DNA of 64,000 nt from DASSKA01 sp963839365. Lineage in GTDB: Bacteria > Actinomycetota > Actinomycetes > Propionibacteriales > Nocardioidaceae. Positions 24,740 through 33,156 of the stretch are shown piece by piece. A program made the position numbers and the translations under genes. The notes under the pieces are model-generated. The model was given only the letters and a program-made list of their open reading frames with translations. It ran no database searches and had not been told where the DNA came from. The DNA lies in NCBI GenBank assembly GCA_963839365.1, contig CAWIUT010000001.1, forward strand, positions 1-64,000, in the 5' to 3' direction. Positions within the stretch are counted from its first letter, which is position 1. Each line of letters begins with the position of its first letter.

Positions 24740-26551
24740 ATGCAGCAACGCCCCTCGGGTGTCAGGTCGCGGTGGGCCTCGGCCAGCGCGCTCGCCGTCC
24801 TCACCCTGACCGCGACGGGGATCGGTGTCGCCCCGGCCCAGTCCGCCGCCGACGCCTCCTGCCCCGCGCCGTACCCGGTCGGCCAGCTCAGCAAGGGCCA
24901 GACGGTCAGCGGCCTCACCGTGGACGGGGTGAGCAGCGGCACCACCCCGGACAGCTTCTCGGGCACCGTCATCGGCGTGCTCAAGGACGGCATCGCCCCG
25001 GGCATGGACATGATCATGGTCCGGCTGAGCTCCCCCGAGATCGACCGGGTGGGCGGCATCTGGGAGGGCATGTCCGGCTCCCCCGTGTACGCCGCCGACG
25101 GCCGGCTGATCGGCGCGGTCGCCTACGGGCTGTCCTCGGGCCCGACCCCGGTCGCCGGGGTCACCCCCGCCGCGGACATGGAGTCGATGCTCGACCAGGC
25201 GCCCGCCGACACCCCCGCCCCGGCGGCCCGAGTCGCCCTCCCCCACCGGATGGCCCGCATGGTGGCCTCCTCCGCCCGAGTGACCCGCCGCCAGCTGTCG
25301 GGTGGGATGACCCAGCTGCGGCTGCCGTTCGGCGTCTCCGGCCTGAGCGGGACCAAGCGGCTCCAGCAGGCCCGCATGCTGCTCGGCCTCAAGGGGGTCC
25401 GGCTCATGCAGGCCGGCGCGGTCGGCGCGGACACTCCCGCGACCCCGCTGGTGCCCGGCGGCAACCTGGCCGCCTCGGTCTCCTACGGTGATGTCACCAC
25501 CGCCGGTGTCGGCACGGTGACCGCCGTGTGCGGCCCCGAGGTGCTCGCTTTCGGGCACCCGATGAACGACACCGGCCCGGCCACGCTGACCCTGCACGGC
25601 GCCGACGCGCTGTACGTGCAGGAGGACCCGTCCGCACCCTTCAAGGTGGCCAACATCTCCGCCCCGGTCGGCACCATCGACCAGGACCGGCTCGAGGGGC
25701 TGCACGGCACGGTCGGCGCCACCCCCAAGACCGCCCGGATCACGTCGTACGTCGCCAGCGACGGTCGCTCGCGGACCGGCACTACCTGGATCAGCGTCCC
25801 CGACCAGGTGCCCGACATCGCCACCATGCACCTGCTCGCCGACCAGGACCGGGTCTTCGACGGCGTGGGCAAGGGCAGCGGCACCGTCAGCTGGCGCATC
25901 CGGGGGCAGCGTCAGGACGGCAGCCACTTCTACCTGTCCCGGACGGACATGTACGCCGACTCCAGCGACCTGTCCAGCGCGGTGGCGTTCTCCCTCGACG
26001 ACACCCTGTCCCGGCTGCAGAACAACAGCGCCCAGCACATCACCATCGACAAGGTGACCACCCACTCGGTGCTCACCCGCGCGTTCAGCCACTATCGGAT
26101 CGGGGCGGTCCAGGTGCGCTGGGCCGGGCAGTGGATGCCGGCCTCCCCGAACGCGGTCATGCCGGCACGGGCCGGGCGCCGGCTCCGGCTGCGGGTGCTG
26201 CTGACCTCCCCCACCCTGGGCTCCCGGTGGGTGCCCGTGGCCGTCAGCGTGCCGCGCCACGCCGCCGGCAAGGTCGGCACGCTGCAGGTGGCCGGCGGGA
26301 ACAACGGCGGCGCCGGCGGGCTGGGGGGTCTCGGTGGAGGGGTCGGCCCCATCGGGGGGCCGGGCATGCGCACCGCCCCCAGCTTCAGCACCGTCCTGCG
26401 ACGGCTGCGGCACACGCCTCACCACAACGACGTGGTGGCCGAGCTGTCGCTCTTCCGGCGCGGTGGAGGCAACGTGAAGCGCAGCGGCACCGGCACCGCC
26501 GACCACGTGGTCGACGGTAGCCTCAGCTTCCAGATCCAGGGCATCGGCTGA
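24740..26551 (+). CDS. Secreted SpoIVB-like S55 peptidase-domain protein, copy 1
   Basis: This 603-residue protein has a Sec signal peptide (residues 1-37, ending near AQSAADA) and an S55-type domain. The serine motif GIWEGMSGSPVYAADGRLIG lies at 107-126, aligned with the Gly-x-Ser-Gly core of trypsin-like enzymes. A histidine motif VLAFGHPMN follows near 273. The C-terminal third is a beta-rich region with a Gly-rich stretch (GGNNGGAGGLGGLGGGVGP). S55 proteins process membrane or spore signalling proteins in Bacillus; the substrate here is unknown. Ser precedes His, the reverse of SpoIVB, so catalysis needs testing. ATG 24740 follows AGGAAGCG. A close paralogue follows. Confidence 0.8.
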   Translation: MQQRPSGVRSRWASASALAVLTLTATGIGVAPAQSAADASCPAPYPVGQLSKGQTVSGLTVDGVSSGTTPDSFSGTVIGVLKDGIAPGMDMIMVRLSSPEIDRVGGIWEGMSGSPVYAADGRLIGAVAYGLSSGPTPVAGVTPAADMESMLDQAPADTPAPAARVALPHRMARMVASSARVTRRQLSGGMTQLRLPFGVSGLSGTKRLQQARMLLGLKGVRLMQAGAVGADTPATPLVPGGNLAASVSYGDVTTAGVGTVTAVCGPEVLAFGHPMNDTGPATLTLHGADALYVQEDPSAPFKVANISAPVGTIDQDRLEGLHGTVGATPKTARITSYVASDGRSRTGTTWISVPDQVPDIATMHLLADQDRVFDGVGKGSGTVSWRIRGQRQDGSHFYLSRTDMYADSSDLSSAVAFSLDDTLSRLQNNSAQHITIDKVTTHSVLTRAFSHYRIGAVQVRWAGQWMPASPNAVMPARAGRRLRLRVLLTSPTLGSRWVPVAVSVPRHAAGKVGTLQVAGGNNGGAGGLGGLGGGVGPIGGPGMRTAPSFSTVLRRLRHTPHHNDVVAELSLFRRGGGNVKRSGTGTADHVVDGSLSFQIQGIG

Positions 26552-26667
26552 CCCATCCGGACGGATCGCTCTAGGGTCCGAAGACCCTGGCCCCGCCCAT
26601 CTTGACGCGGGACCTTCGCCTCAGTACCGATGCCACGGAGGTTTCGGGCTGGACGAGGAGAAGGCCG

Positions 26668-28455
26668 ATGAGCCGACCGCACCTGCCCGGGCTCCGGGCC
26701 CCACGCACCAGATGGGCGGCGGCCGGGATCACCGCCGCGGCGACGGTACTGACGACGGCAGGCCTGGTGGTGCCCTCGGCGCAGTCCGCCCCGAGCAGCG
26801 CCTGCCCGGCCCCCTACCCGGAGAACCAGCTCACCAGGGGCCAGTCCCTGAACGGGCTCACGGTGAGCGGGGCCACCAGCGCGACCACGCCCGAGCCCTT
26901 CACCGGGACGGTGATCGGCGTCCTCCAGGACGGCATCGCCCCCGGCATGGACCTGATCATGACCCGGCTCAGCTCACCCGAGATCGACCGGGTGGGCGGC
27001 ATCTGGCAGGGCATGTCCGGGTCCCCGGTGTACGCGACGGACGGCCGGCTCGTCGGCGCGGTCGCCTACGGGCTGTCCTACGGACCGTCGCCGGTAGCCG
27101 GGCTCACCCCGGCCGCGGACATGGAGGCACTGCTGCACCACGCGAAGGCCCGCACCGCGAAGGGGTCGACGCGCGCCGCGATCCCGACCAGGATCGCCCA
27201 TGCCCTCGTCACCTCGGGCAGCGCCACCCGTCGTGAGGTCGGCGGAGGCATGACCCAGCTGCGTCTCCCCTTCGGCGTCTCCGGGCTGGTCGGCTCCAAG
27301 CGACTGCGTCAGGCCGGCCACCTGCTCGGCCTCCGCAACGTGCGGATGATGCACGGCGACGCGGTGGGCCCCAACGCGGCCACGACCCCGATCGTGCCGG
27401 GCGGAAACCTGGCCGCGTCCTTGTCCTACGGCGACGTGACCGCCGCCGGCATCGGCACGGCGACCACGGTCTGCGGCGCCCAGGTGCTGGCGTTCGGGCA
27501 CCCGATGAACTTCACCGGTCCGTCGACGATGACCCTGCACGGCGCCGAAGCCCTCTACGTGCAAGAGGATCCCTACGCCCCGTTCAAAGTCGCCAACATC
27601 ACCGGTCCCGCCGGGTCCATCACCCAGGACCGGCTCGCCGGGCTGCGCGGCCGGCTCGGGTCGCCGCCCAGCACGACCCCGATCACGTCGTACGTCCGCA
27701 GCGCGGGACGCTCCCGCACCGGCACCACCTGGATGACCGTGCAGCGTGCGGTGCCCGACCTGGCGACCATGCACCTGCTGGCCGACCAGGACCGGGTGCT
27801 GGACGGGGTCGGCCCCGGAAGTGGGCAGGCCAGCTGGGACGTCCGCGGTCTGCGGCACGACGGTACGCCGTTCCGGCTGGTGCGTTCGGACCTGTACGCC
27901 GACCCCTACGACATCTCCGGCGCGGTGGCGTTCACGCTCTACGACACGCTGTCCAGGCTGCAGGCCAACGGCGCGGACGACATCAGCTTCCAGCAGATCC
28001 AGACCCGCTCACAGCTCGACCTGCGCTACCAGCACTACCTGCTGGGCCCGGTCCAGGTGCAGCGGGCCGGGCGCTGGGAGACCGCGCGTGCGCACCGCAT
28101 CCTCCGGCTGCCCGCCGGGGCAACGGCGGCGCTGCGCGTGCGGCTGGACTCCCCCACCCTCCCCAGTCGCTGGCTGCGCATGAGCCTGCCGGTGCCGACG
28201 AGCGCACTCGGACAGTTCGGCTCTCTGGACGTGGTCGGCGGCAACAGCATCTCCGGCGGCGACAACGGCGAGGGCGGTGCCGGGACAAGCCTCGACGCCG
28301 TGCTGCGGCAGCTGCGCCGGGCTCCGCACCACAACGAGGTGCTCGCCCGACTCTCGCTGGGGACCGGCAAGGGTCAGCCGCCCAGCTCCGCCCACGTCAC
28401 CGCACGGCACGTGGTGGACGGCTCGGTCAGCTACCAGGTTCGGGGGGTTCGCTGA
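26668..28455 (+). CDS. Secreted SpoIVB-like S55 peptidase-domain protein, copy 2
   Basis: This 595-residue paralogue of the preceding gene has the same plan: signal peptide (1-41, ending SAQSAP), CPAPYPENQLTRGQSL mature start, serine motif GIWQGMSGSPVYATDGRLVG at 111-130, and the AFGHPMNFTGPSTMTLHGAE histidine block. Similarity runs over the full length, so the pair arose by tandem duplication and then diverged in the Gly-rich and C-terminal parts. ATG 26668 follows GAGGAG. The gap between the copies is 116 bp, enough for a separate promoter. Substrate and activity are unknown. Confidence 0.8.
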   Translation: MSRPHLPGLRAPRTRWAAAGITAAATVLTTAGLVVPSAQSAPSSACPAPYPENQLTRGQSLNGLTVSGATSATTPEPFTGTVIGVLQDGIAPGMDLIMTRLSSPEIDRVGGIWQGMSGSPVYATDGRLVGAVAYGLSYGPSPVAGLTPAADMEALLHHAKARTAKGSTRAAIPTRIAHALVTSGSATRREVGGGMTQLRLPFGVSGLVGSKRLRQAGHLLGLRNVRMMHGDAVGPNAATTPIVPGGNLAASLSYGDVTAAGIGTATTVCGAQVLAFGHPMNFTGPSTMTLHGAEALYVQEDPYAPFKVANITGPAGSITQDRLAGLRGRLGSPPSTTPITSYVRSAGRSRTGTTWMTVQRAVPDLATMHLLADQDRVLDGVGPGSGQASWDVRGLRHDGTPFRLVRSDLYADPYDISGAVAFTLYDTLSRLQANGADDISFQQIQTRSQLDLRYQHYLLGPVQVQRAGRWETARAHRILRLPAGATAALRVRLDSPTLPSRWLRMSLPVPTSALGQFGSLDVVGGNSISGGDNGEGGAGTSLDAVLRQLRRAPHHNEVLARLSLGTGKGQPPSSAHVTARHVVDGSVSYQVRGVR

Positions 28456-28481
28456 CCGGGCCATCCCGCACTGGGGGTTGC

Positions 28482-29369
28482 TCAGGGACGCTGGCTGGTG
28501 CCCGGCCGGGTGGCTGAGCTGCTGCGCCCCGAGCTCGCGTCGGCCGCCTTGCTCTGGCCGGCGCTGGAGGCGGAACTGCCCTGCGCGGCCTCGGGCTGGT
28601 GCTGCTGAGCTGTCGGGTGCTGGTCGCCGGCCTGGCTGTGGTCACCGCTGGCCTGGGTGCCCTTCTGGTTCTGGTCTCCCGACGGGTGGTCCTGGCCAGC
28701 CTGGCTGTGCTCGCTGCCGGCCTGGCTCTGGTCGCCCGACGGGTGGTCCTGGCCGGCCTGGCTCTTGCCACCGGAGGCCTGGCTGGAGATCTCCGCCCCC
28801 TTGTCGACACCGGTGGAGTCGGTGGTGGTCGCAAGCCCAGAGATCTTCGAGCCCTGGCCCTTGTGGTCAGCCGACTCACCCGACTGGCCCTGAGCCGACT
28901 GGTCCTGAGCCGACTGGCCGGTGCCGGCTGGCTCGTTGGCATCGTGCTGGGCAGTGCCGGACTGCCCGGCGGTGGCCGGCTTGTGGTCAGCGGAGGAGCC
29001 CCGCTGATCGGCGTGGCCATTGGCGTGATCATTGGCTCCCGGGACGGTGATCCCGATCTCCGACAGCACCTGCGCAGCGGTGTCTTGAGCGGCTCCGGGC
29101 AGCGAGCCGGTCGTCGCGGCCGCGGCCACGCCACCGGTCATCAGCACACCGGCGCCGGCCAAGGCGGCCACGGCGGTCTTGAGCGGAACGAGTGTTGAAA
29201 GCATGCGGGGCCTCCCAGCGCGATGGTGGACGGCACGAAACGCGGCCAGCGCGGCCTGCTCGCCCGGCTGCGGGCCGGGCTCGACAGGAGCGCCCGCGGC
29301 GGCGAGCACCGCGGCGACCCGCGCATCAGGCGCCGGGTCGTCCATGTCGTGCCGTTCGAAGTTGGTCAT
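28482..29369 (-). CDS. Membrane-anchored Q/S/H-rich repeat protein coupled to an ECF sigma gene
   Basis: This protein of about 295 residues has a cytoplasmic acidic N-terminus (residues 1-55), one hydrophobic segment (LKTAVAALAGAGVLMTGGVA, about 63-82), and a long polar low-complexity exterior rich in Gln, Ser, His and Asp. The repeat QAGQDHPSGDQ occurs twice with a degenerate linker. ATG at 29369 overlaps the sigma-factor stop (ATGA), so the two are translated together. By position and layout it could act as an anti-sigma partner, but it has no recognised zinc or ASD motif. The low-complexity tail may interact with the cell wall. Function unknown. Confidence 0.65.
   Translation of the reverse strand: MTNFERHDMDDPAPDARVAAVLAAAGAPVEPGPQPGEQAALAAFRAVHHRAGRPRMLSTLVPLKTAVAALAGAGVLMTGGVAAAATTGSLPGAAQDTAAQVLSEIGITVPGANDHANGHADQRGSSADHKPATAGQSGTAQHDANEPAGTGQSAQDQSAQGQSGESADHKGQGSKISGLATTTDSTGVDKGAEISSQASGGKSQAGQDHPSGDQSQAGSEHSQAGQDHPSGDQNQKGTQASGDHSQAGDQHPTAQQHQPEAAQGSSASSAGQSKAADASSGRSSSATRPGTSQRP
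28670..28770. repeat. Internal tandem repeat in the Q/S/H-rich gene
   Basis: Two near-identical units of about 66 nt share CCCGACGGGTGGTCCTGGCC and encode the repeated QAGQDHPSGDQ segment. They lie in frame inside the polar tail, so copy number changes would alter tail length without breaking the protein. Confidence 0.6.
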
Positions 29370-29974
29370 CTCACCCACCTATCGCTGCGCGCCTCGGATG
29401 CGTTACACCCCGGGTCGGGCACCTCCGCGCGGCCCACCAGCTCGGCGAGCCGGCGCAACCCGCGATGGGTGGCGACCCGCACCGAGCCGGGCTTCTTCCC
29501 GAGCACCTCCGCCACACGCCCGACGTCCAGCCCGGCGACGTGGCGCAGCAGCACCGCCTCGGCCTGGTCCTTGGGCAGTCGCCCGATCAGGGCCAACGCC
29601 GCCTCAGTGGACAGCATCGACTCGACCGCCTCGTGCACGTCCACCGGGGACGGCACCGCCTCAAGGGCCGCTGACGTGTCCACCGGCACCGGTCGCCGGA
29701 ACAGGCGGCGCTGCTCGTCCCGCAGCCGGGCGCGGGCGATCGTGAAGACCCATGCCTGCCAACCCTGCTCGTCACCACTGAACCGGTGCAGGTTGCGCGT
29801 GACACTGGCCCAGGTCTCAGCGGCCACGTCATCAGCGAGCCGGGCATCGATCGCGGTCAGGTAGCGCAGCAGGGCGGGCTGGCAGGCTCGGAACAGCACG
29901 ACGAAGCTCGCCTCGTCACCCTGCTGTGCGGCTGCCAGCCGCTCGGCGAAGTCCGGGATCGACAAGTCCACCAT
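29366..29974 (-). CDS. ECF-family RNA polymerase sigma factor
   Basis: This 202-residue ECF sigma factor has region 2 at about 20-85 (FRACQPALLRYLTAIDARLA, then AAETWASVTRNLHRF and GWQAWVFTIARARLRDEQRR) and region 4 at about 125-180 (LIGRLPKDQAEAVLLRHVAG, then VGRVAEVLGKKPGSVRVATH). It starts at GTG or ATG near 29974 in a less GC-rich 125-bp divergent region. The coupled downstream gene is the likely partner or regulator. The target promoters are unknown. Confidence 0.88.
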   Translation of the reverse strand: MVDLSIPDFAERLAAAQQGDEASFVVLFRACQPALLRYLTAIDARLADDVAAETWASVTRNLHRFSGDEQGWQAWVFTIARARLRDEQRRLFRRPVPVDTSAALEAVPSPVDVHEAVESMLSTEAALALIGRLPKDQAEAVLLRHVAGLDVGRVAEVLGKKPGSVRVATHRGLRRLAELVGRAEVPDPGCNASEARSDRWVR

Positions 29975-30099
29975 CCCGTGGTCGGGTCACTCGTCCTACG
30001 AAGGTCCCACATTCTCTGCGAACCGGATACATATATCGCAAAACGCGCGAGTGCGCATCGGTCAGGCATCGGGCCGACCGGTCTGCCTAGGCTGTCGCG

Positions 30100-30921
30100 A
30101 TGGGCAGTGTGCGCGTCGGCATCTCCGGATGGACCTACGCCGGGTGGCGTGGCGACTTCTACCCCACCGGCCTGGTCCAGCGCGCGGAGCTCGGCTACGC
30201 CGCGCAGCGGCTGACCGCCATCGAGATCAACGGCTCCTTCTACTCGCTGCAGCGGCCCAGCTCCTACGCGAGCTGGCGGGACCAGACCCCGCCCGGCTTC
30301 GTGTTCGCGGTCAAGGGTGGCCGGTTCATCACACACATGAAGAAGCTGGCGGGAGTGGAGACCGCGCTGGCCAACTTCTTCGCCTCCGGCGTGCTGGCGC
30401 TCGGGCCCAAGCTCGGCCCGGTGCTGTGGCAGCTGCCGGAGAACCTGCGCTTCGACGCGGACAAGCTGGACGCGTTCTTCACACTGCTGCCGCGCACCAC
30501 CAAGGAGGCCGCTGTGCTGGCCGCACGGCACGACGCCAAGGTGCCCGAGCCGTTCCTGGCCGCCGACGAGGACCGCCCGTTGCGGCACGCCCTGGAGTTC
30601 CGGAGCAGCACGTTCTGCGTGCCGGAGAGCTTCGAGCTGCTGCGCCGGCACCGCGTGGGCTGCGTGGTCGCCGACACCGCCGGCCGGTGGCCGAAGGTCG
30701 AGCAGGTCACCTCCGACCTGGTCTATGTGCGACTGCACGGCGACGTCGAGCTCTACGCCAGCGGGTACGACGTCGCGACCCTGCGCGGTTGGGCCGGCAA
30801 GTGCCGCGGCTGGGCCGAGCAGGGTCTCGACGTCTTCGTGTTCTTCGACAACGACGCCAAGGGCTTTGCGCCGCACGACGCGATGACGCTGCTGTCTCTT
30901 CTGAACGATCCCGCCACCTAG
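30100..30921 (+). CDS. DUF72 family protein
   Basis: This 273-residue TIM-barrel-like DUF72 (YecE) protein starts at ATG with VRVGISGWTYAGWRGDFYPT, the family's conserved opening. Later blocks EINGSFYSLQRPSSYASW, FAVKGGRFITHMKK, LGPVLWQLPENLRFD and DVFVFFDNDAKGFAPHDA fit the family. The biochemical function of DUF72 is not established. A TAGGCT -10-like box sits about 6 bp before the ATG, consistent with a nearly leaderless transcript. It is divergent from the ECF sigma gene. Confidence 0.88.
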   Translation: MGSVRVGISGWTYAGWRGDFYPTGLVQRAELGYAAQRLTAIEINGSFYSLQRPSSYASWRDQTPPGFVFAVKGGRFITHMKKLAGVETALANFFASGVLALGPKLGPVLWQLPENLRFDADKLDAFFTLLPRTTKEAAVLAARHDAKVPEPFLAADEDRPLRHALEFRSSTFCVPESFELLRRHRVGCVVADTAGRWPKVEQVTSDLVYVRLHGDVELYASGYDVATLRGWAGKCRGWAEQGLDVFVFFDNDAKGFAPHDAMTLLSLLNDPAT

Positions 30922-31025
30922 GGCCCGTCCCCGGTCGATGGCCTGCTGCGTGACACCCCAATCGGGCACCATCGGACATCTCGCGGCGGCCGAGGACAGC
31001 CACCACGCCCTAGTCCTTCCGGAGC

Positions 31026-32165
31026 ACGGGTGGGGGTGACAGGTCGGCGTCCCTGGACGACTCGTTGGTGGTTGTCAGCCAGCAGTTTGCCGGATGCGCT
31101 TCTTGAGGTGTTTCTTGACCTGCAGCGGGGTGCGTCCGGTCATGTAGTCGCCGTGGTTGGGGCGGTGGTGGTTGTAGTCGGTGATCCAGGCCTGCAGCGA
31201 CCGGTTCAGCAGGGCGATGTCGTCGACTCGGCCGCGGTGGAAGTGTGGCCGGTAGAACTCGCGCAGCACGGTGCCGTGGAAGCGTTCGCAGACCGCGTTG
31301 TGGTTCGGCGAGCGGGGCGGGATCCGGTCATGGACCAGCCCGAGCTCGCCGATGCGGGTCTTGAACGCCTTGCCGGTGAACTCCGGCCCGTTATCGGACA
31401 GCACCCCGGACAGCTTGATGCCGTGCTTGCGCAGCGCCTTCTTGAGGTGGTCGAGGAAGCCGGCCGCCACGGTGGCGGTCTTGTCTCCGACGACCAGCTG
31501 GCACACCGCGAGCCGGGTGGCCACGTCGACCGCGGTCAGCTGCCAGACCGCGCCGATGCCCTTGAGTCGGCCGACGTAGAAGGTGTCCAAGGCGACTACC
31601 TGACCGGGCGCGGAGGCGTACAGGCAGAACCCGAACGGGCCCTCCAGCGCCTGCTCGGTGACCTGTCCGGTCTCGGCCGCGGTCAGCGAGGCAAGCGCGG
31701 CGACCCGCTGCCGGGCCGTACCGAGGTTGTGCCGGCCCAACACCTTGGCCACCCCGGACGCGGAGCGGTGCACCCCGCGGGCCTCGAGGTGGCGCAGCAG
31801 CGATCTGGGACCCAGCGTTGGCCGGGAGACCGCCTCGGCCAAGATCACCGAGACCTCCTCGCTGCTCATCGCATTCGGCTGGTGCGGCCGGCGCCGTTCT
31901 CGCGGAAGCAGCGCCGACAGCCCGTAGGCCTGCGCCTTCTTCAGCCACTCGTAGTAGGTCTTGCGCGAGACGCCGAACACCCGGCACGCCTCGGCCACGT
32001 TGCCGATCTTCGCGGCGTAGTTGATCAACCGGACACGACGGTCGTAGACAATGTTCTCGTGGGTCACGGGATGGCTTCCTGTTCTCTAGATCTTGAGCAA
32101 TCCAGAGACTGCCTCCCGTGGCCCACACCTGCACGGAGGCTGGCCGGGTGTCACCCCAACCCGTG
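31026..32165. mobile_element. IS481-family insertion sequence
   Basis: This element of about 1.14 kb has one transposase. The ends are inverted repeats: CACGGGTGGGGGTGACA at the left (31026-31042) and, read inward from the right end, CACGGGTTGGGGTGACA, with one mismatch over 17 bases. A clear target-site repeat is not obvious; GCCCTAGTC occurs just outside both ends but at unequal distance and may be promoter sequence. The transposase frame is intact. Confidence 0.75.
31075..32067 (-). CDS. IS481-family transposase
   Basis: This 330-residue transposase has an N-terminal helix-turn-helix (IGNVAEACRVFGVSRKTYYE near 21-40) and an rve-type integrase core. The DDE residues can be placed at VVALDTFYVG, GVLSDNGPEFTG and NAVCERFHGTVLREF. 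It starts at ATG (MTHENIVYDRRVRLI). Full family length without frameshift suggests activity. It reads right to left and fills most of the element. Confidence 0.95.
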   Translation of the reverse strand: MTHENIVYDRRVRLINYAAKIGNVAEACRVFGVSRKTYYEWLKKAQAYGLSALLPRERRRPHQPNAMSSEEVSVILAEAVSRPTLGPRSLLRHLEARGVHRSASGVAKVLGRHNLGTARQRVAALASLTAAETGQVTEQALEGPFGFCLYASAPGQVVALDTFYVGRLKGIGAVWQLTAVDVATRLAVCQLVVGDKTATVAAGFLDHLKKALRKHGIKLSGVLSDNGPEFTGKAFKTRIGELGLVHDRIPPRSPNHNAVCERFHGTVLREFYRPHFHRGRVDDIALLNRSLQAWITDYNHHRPNHGDYMTGRTPLQVKKHLKKRIRQTAG

Positions 32166-32190
32166 ATCCCTAAGCCCTAGTCTTGGGCCC

Positions 32191-32689
32191 GTGCCCGAGC
32201 TGATCCTCCGTCCCGTCCGTGCCGCCGACCTGCCCATGCTCGACAGCCTGGACCGGGAGCAGGACGACCCGTGGAGCTTCTTCGGCTTCCACCCCAGCAA
32301 CATGTGGGAGCGCCGGTTCGCCGAGAGCGGGCTGATCTCCGAGGAGCGCGGCACGCTGACGATCGAGGACGGGGCCGGCACCGTGCTGGGCAGCATCAGC
32401 TGGCGCGCGGTCGGCTACGGCCCGACCACGGCGTCGCGGGCGTACAACATCGGGATCACGCTGCGGCCGCGGCTACGGGTCGGCTGCCCAGGCCGAGATC
32501 GCCCGCTACTTGTTCCGCACCACCGCGGTGCAGCGGGTCGAGGCCTCCACCGACCTGGAGAACCTCGCCGAGCACCGTGCCTTGGAGAAGGCCGGCTTCC
32601 AGCGCGAAGGGGTGCTCCGGCGGGCCCAGTTCCGCGCCGGCGACTGGCACGACCTCGTGGTCTACAGCGTGCTGCGCGGCGAGGTCTGA
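32191..32689 (+). pseudogene. GNAT acetyltransferase with a frameshift
   Basis: The first frame gives MPELILRPVRAADLPMLDSL through SRAYNIGITL, a typical GNAT N-terminus. At about 32462-32475 the homologous frame shifts by one base and continues as GRGYGSAAQAEIARYLFRTT, then AVQRVEASTDLENLAEHRAL, EKAGFQREGVLRRAQFR and VVYSVLRGEV up to a TGA at 32687. The acetyl-CoA loop (Arg-Gly-Tyr-Gly-Ser-Ala) is in the second frame, so the protein as read is dead. A one-base loss, or a sequencing error in a GC run, would explain it. GTG at 32191 follows a TAGTCT -10-like box. The IS481 element lies just upstream. Confidence 0.7.
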
Positions 32690-32894
32690 GCCAGGCCGTC
32701 GCCGTCCAGGACCGCCCCCTCAGCACCCTGCCCCGCGGGGTGCCCCGCCACCGCGACCGCCGGCGCCGTCGGGCGCCCCGTCGGGACGCCCCCACGCACG
32801 GTCCGCTCGAAAGGGTTGCACGTCACAGGCGGATAGACCCTTCTCGATCCTGCCAAGACCTACCCTTGAAGACAGGGTCGAGGGAGTCGAGACC

Positions 32895-33056
32895 ATGACC
32901 GGACCGGTGCCGCAGTGCCCGCTTCGTCCCGGCGAGGCGTGTGGCTTGTGTGTGCCGGGCGCCACCGGCCCCCAGGACTGCCCGACCGTCGCGCTGGTGA
33001 TGAGCGACCCCGGCCTGCGCGCCGAGCTGGCCGCGCTGCGGGCCAGGCAGGCCTGA
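32895..33056 (+). CDS. Small cysteine-containing conserved protein
   Basis: This 53-residue protein starts at ATG 32895. Four cysteines are arranged as CPLRPGEACGLCVPGATGP followed by QDC, then a short amphipathic helix (DPGLRAELAALRARQA). I believe similar small proteins occur in related actinobacteria, but I cannot name a function. The CxxC-like arrangement could bind zinc or form disulfides. No close ribosome site is obvious, and a leaderless start is possible. It stands alone between the GNAT relic and the epimerase gene. Confidence 0.55.
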   Translation: MTGPVPQCPLRPGEACGLCVPGATGPQDCPTVALVMSDPGLRAELAALRARQA

Positions 33057-33092
33057 CCCGCCGGACGCCGGGTCGCCGAACTTCCGGGCTGG

Positions 33093-33119
33093 TGTCACGG
33101 ATCCGCCGGCCGCTGCGTC
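33093..33119 (+). promoter_or_regulatory. ECF41-type promoter upstream of the epimerase gene
   Basis: TGTCACG at 33093-33099 is followed after exactly 16 bp by CGTC at 33116-33119. The published ECF41 consensus is TGTCACA-n16-CGTC, so only one base of the -35 element differs. It lies 38 bp before the GTG start of the epimerase gene. The ECF41 sigma factor itself is encoded convergently, 1 kb away. Confidence 0.75.
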
Positions 33120-33156
33120 TTCACGGGTGAAGGCCCCTCGAACGAAGGAGAAGTCC

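Noticed and set aside
28670..28770. CRISPR-like repeats
   Set aside because: Only two units, in frame inside a coding sequence, with no unique spacers and no cas genes in the window.
28600..29200. A plus-strand frame of 199 codons rich in Leu/Val/Ala over the Q/S/H-rich gene
   Set aside because: It is the complement of a repetitive coding region; the minus-strand gene is coupled to the sigma factor.
31009..32183. GCCCTAGTC on both sides of the IS481 element as its target duplication
   Set aside because: The copies are at unequal distance from the inverted-repeat ends, and CTAG-containing -10 boxes are common before genes here.
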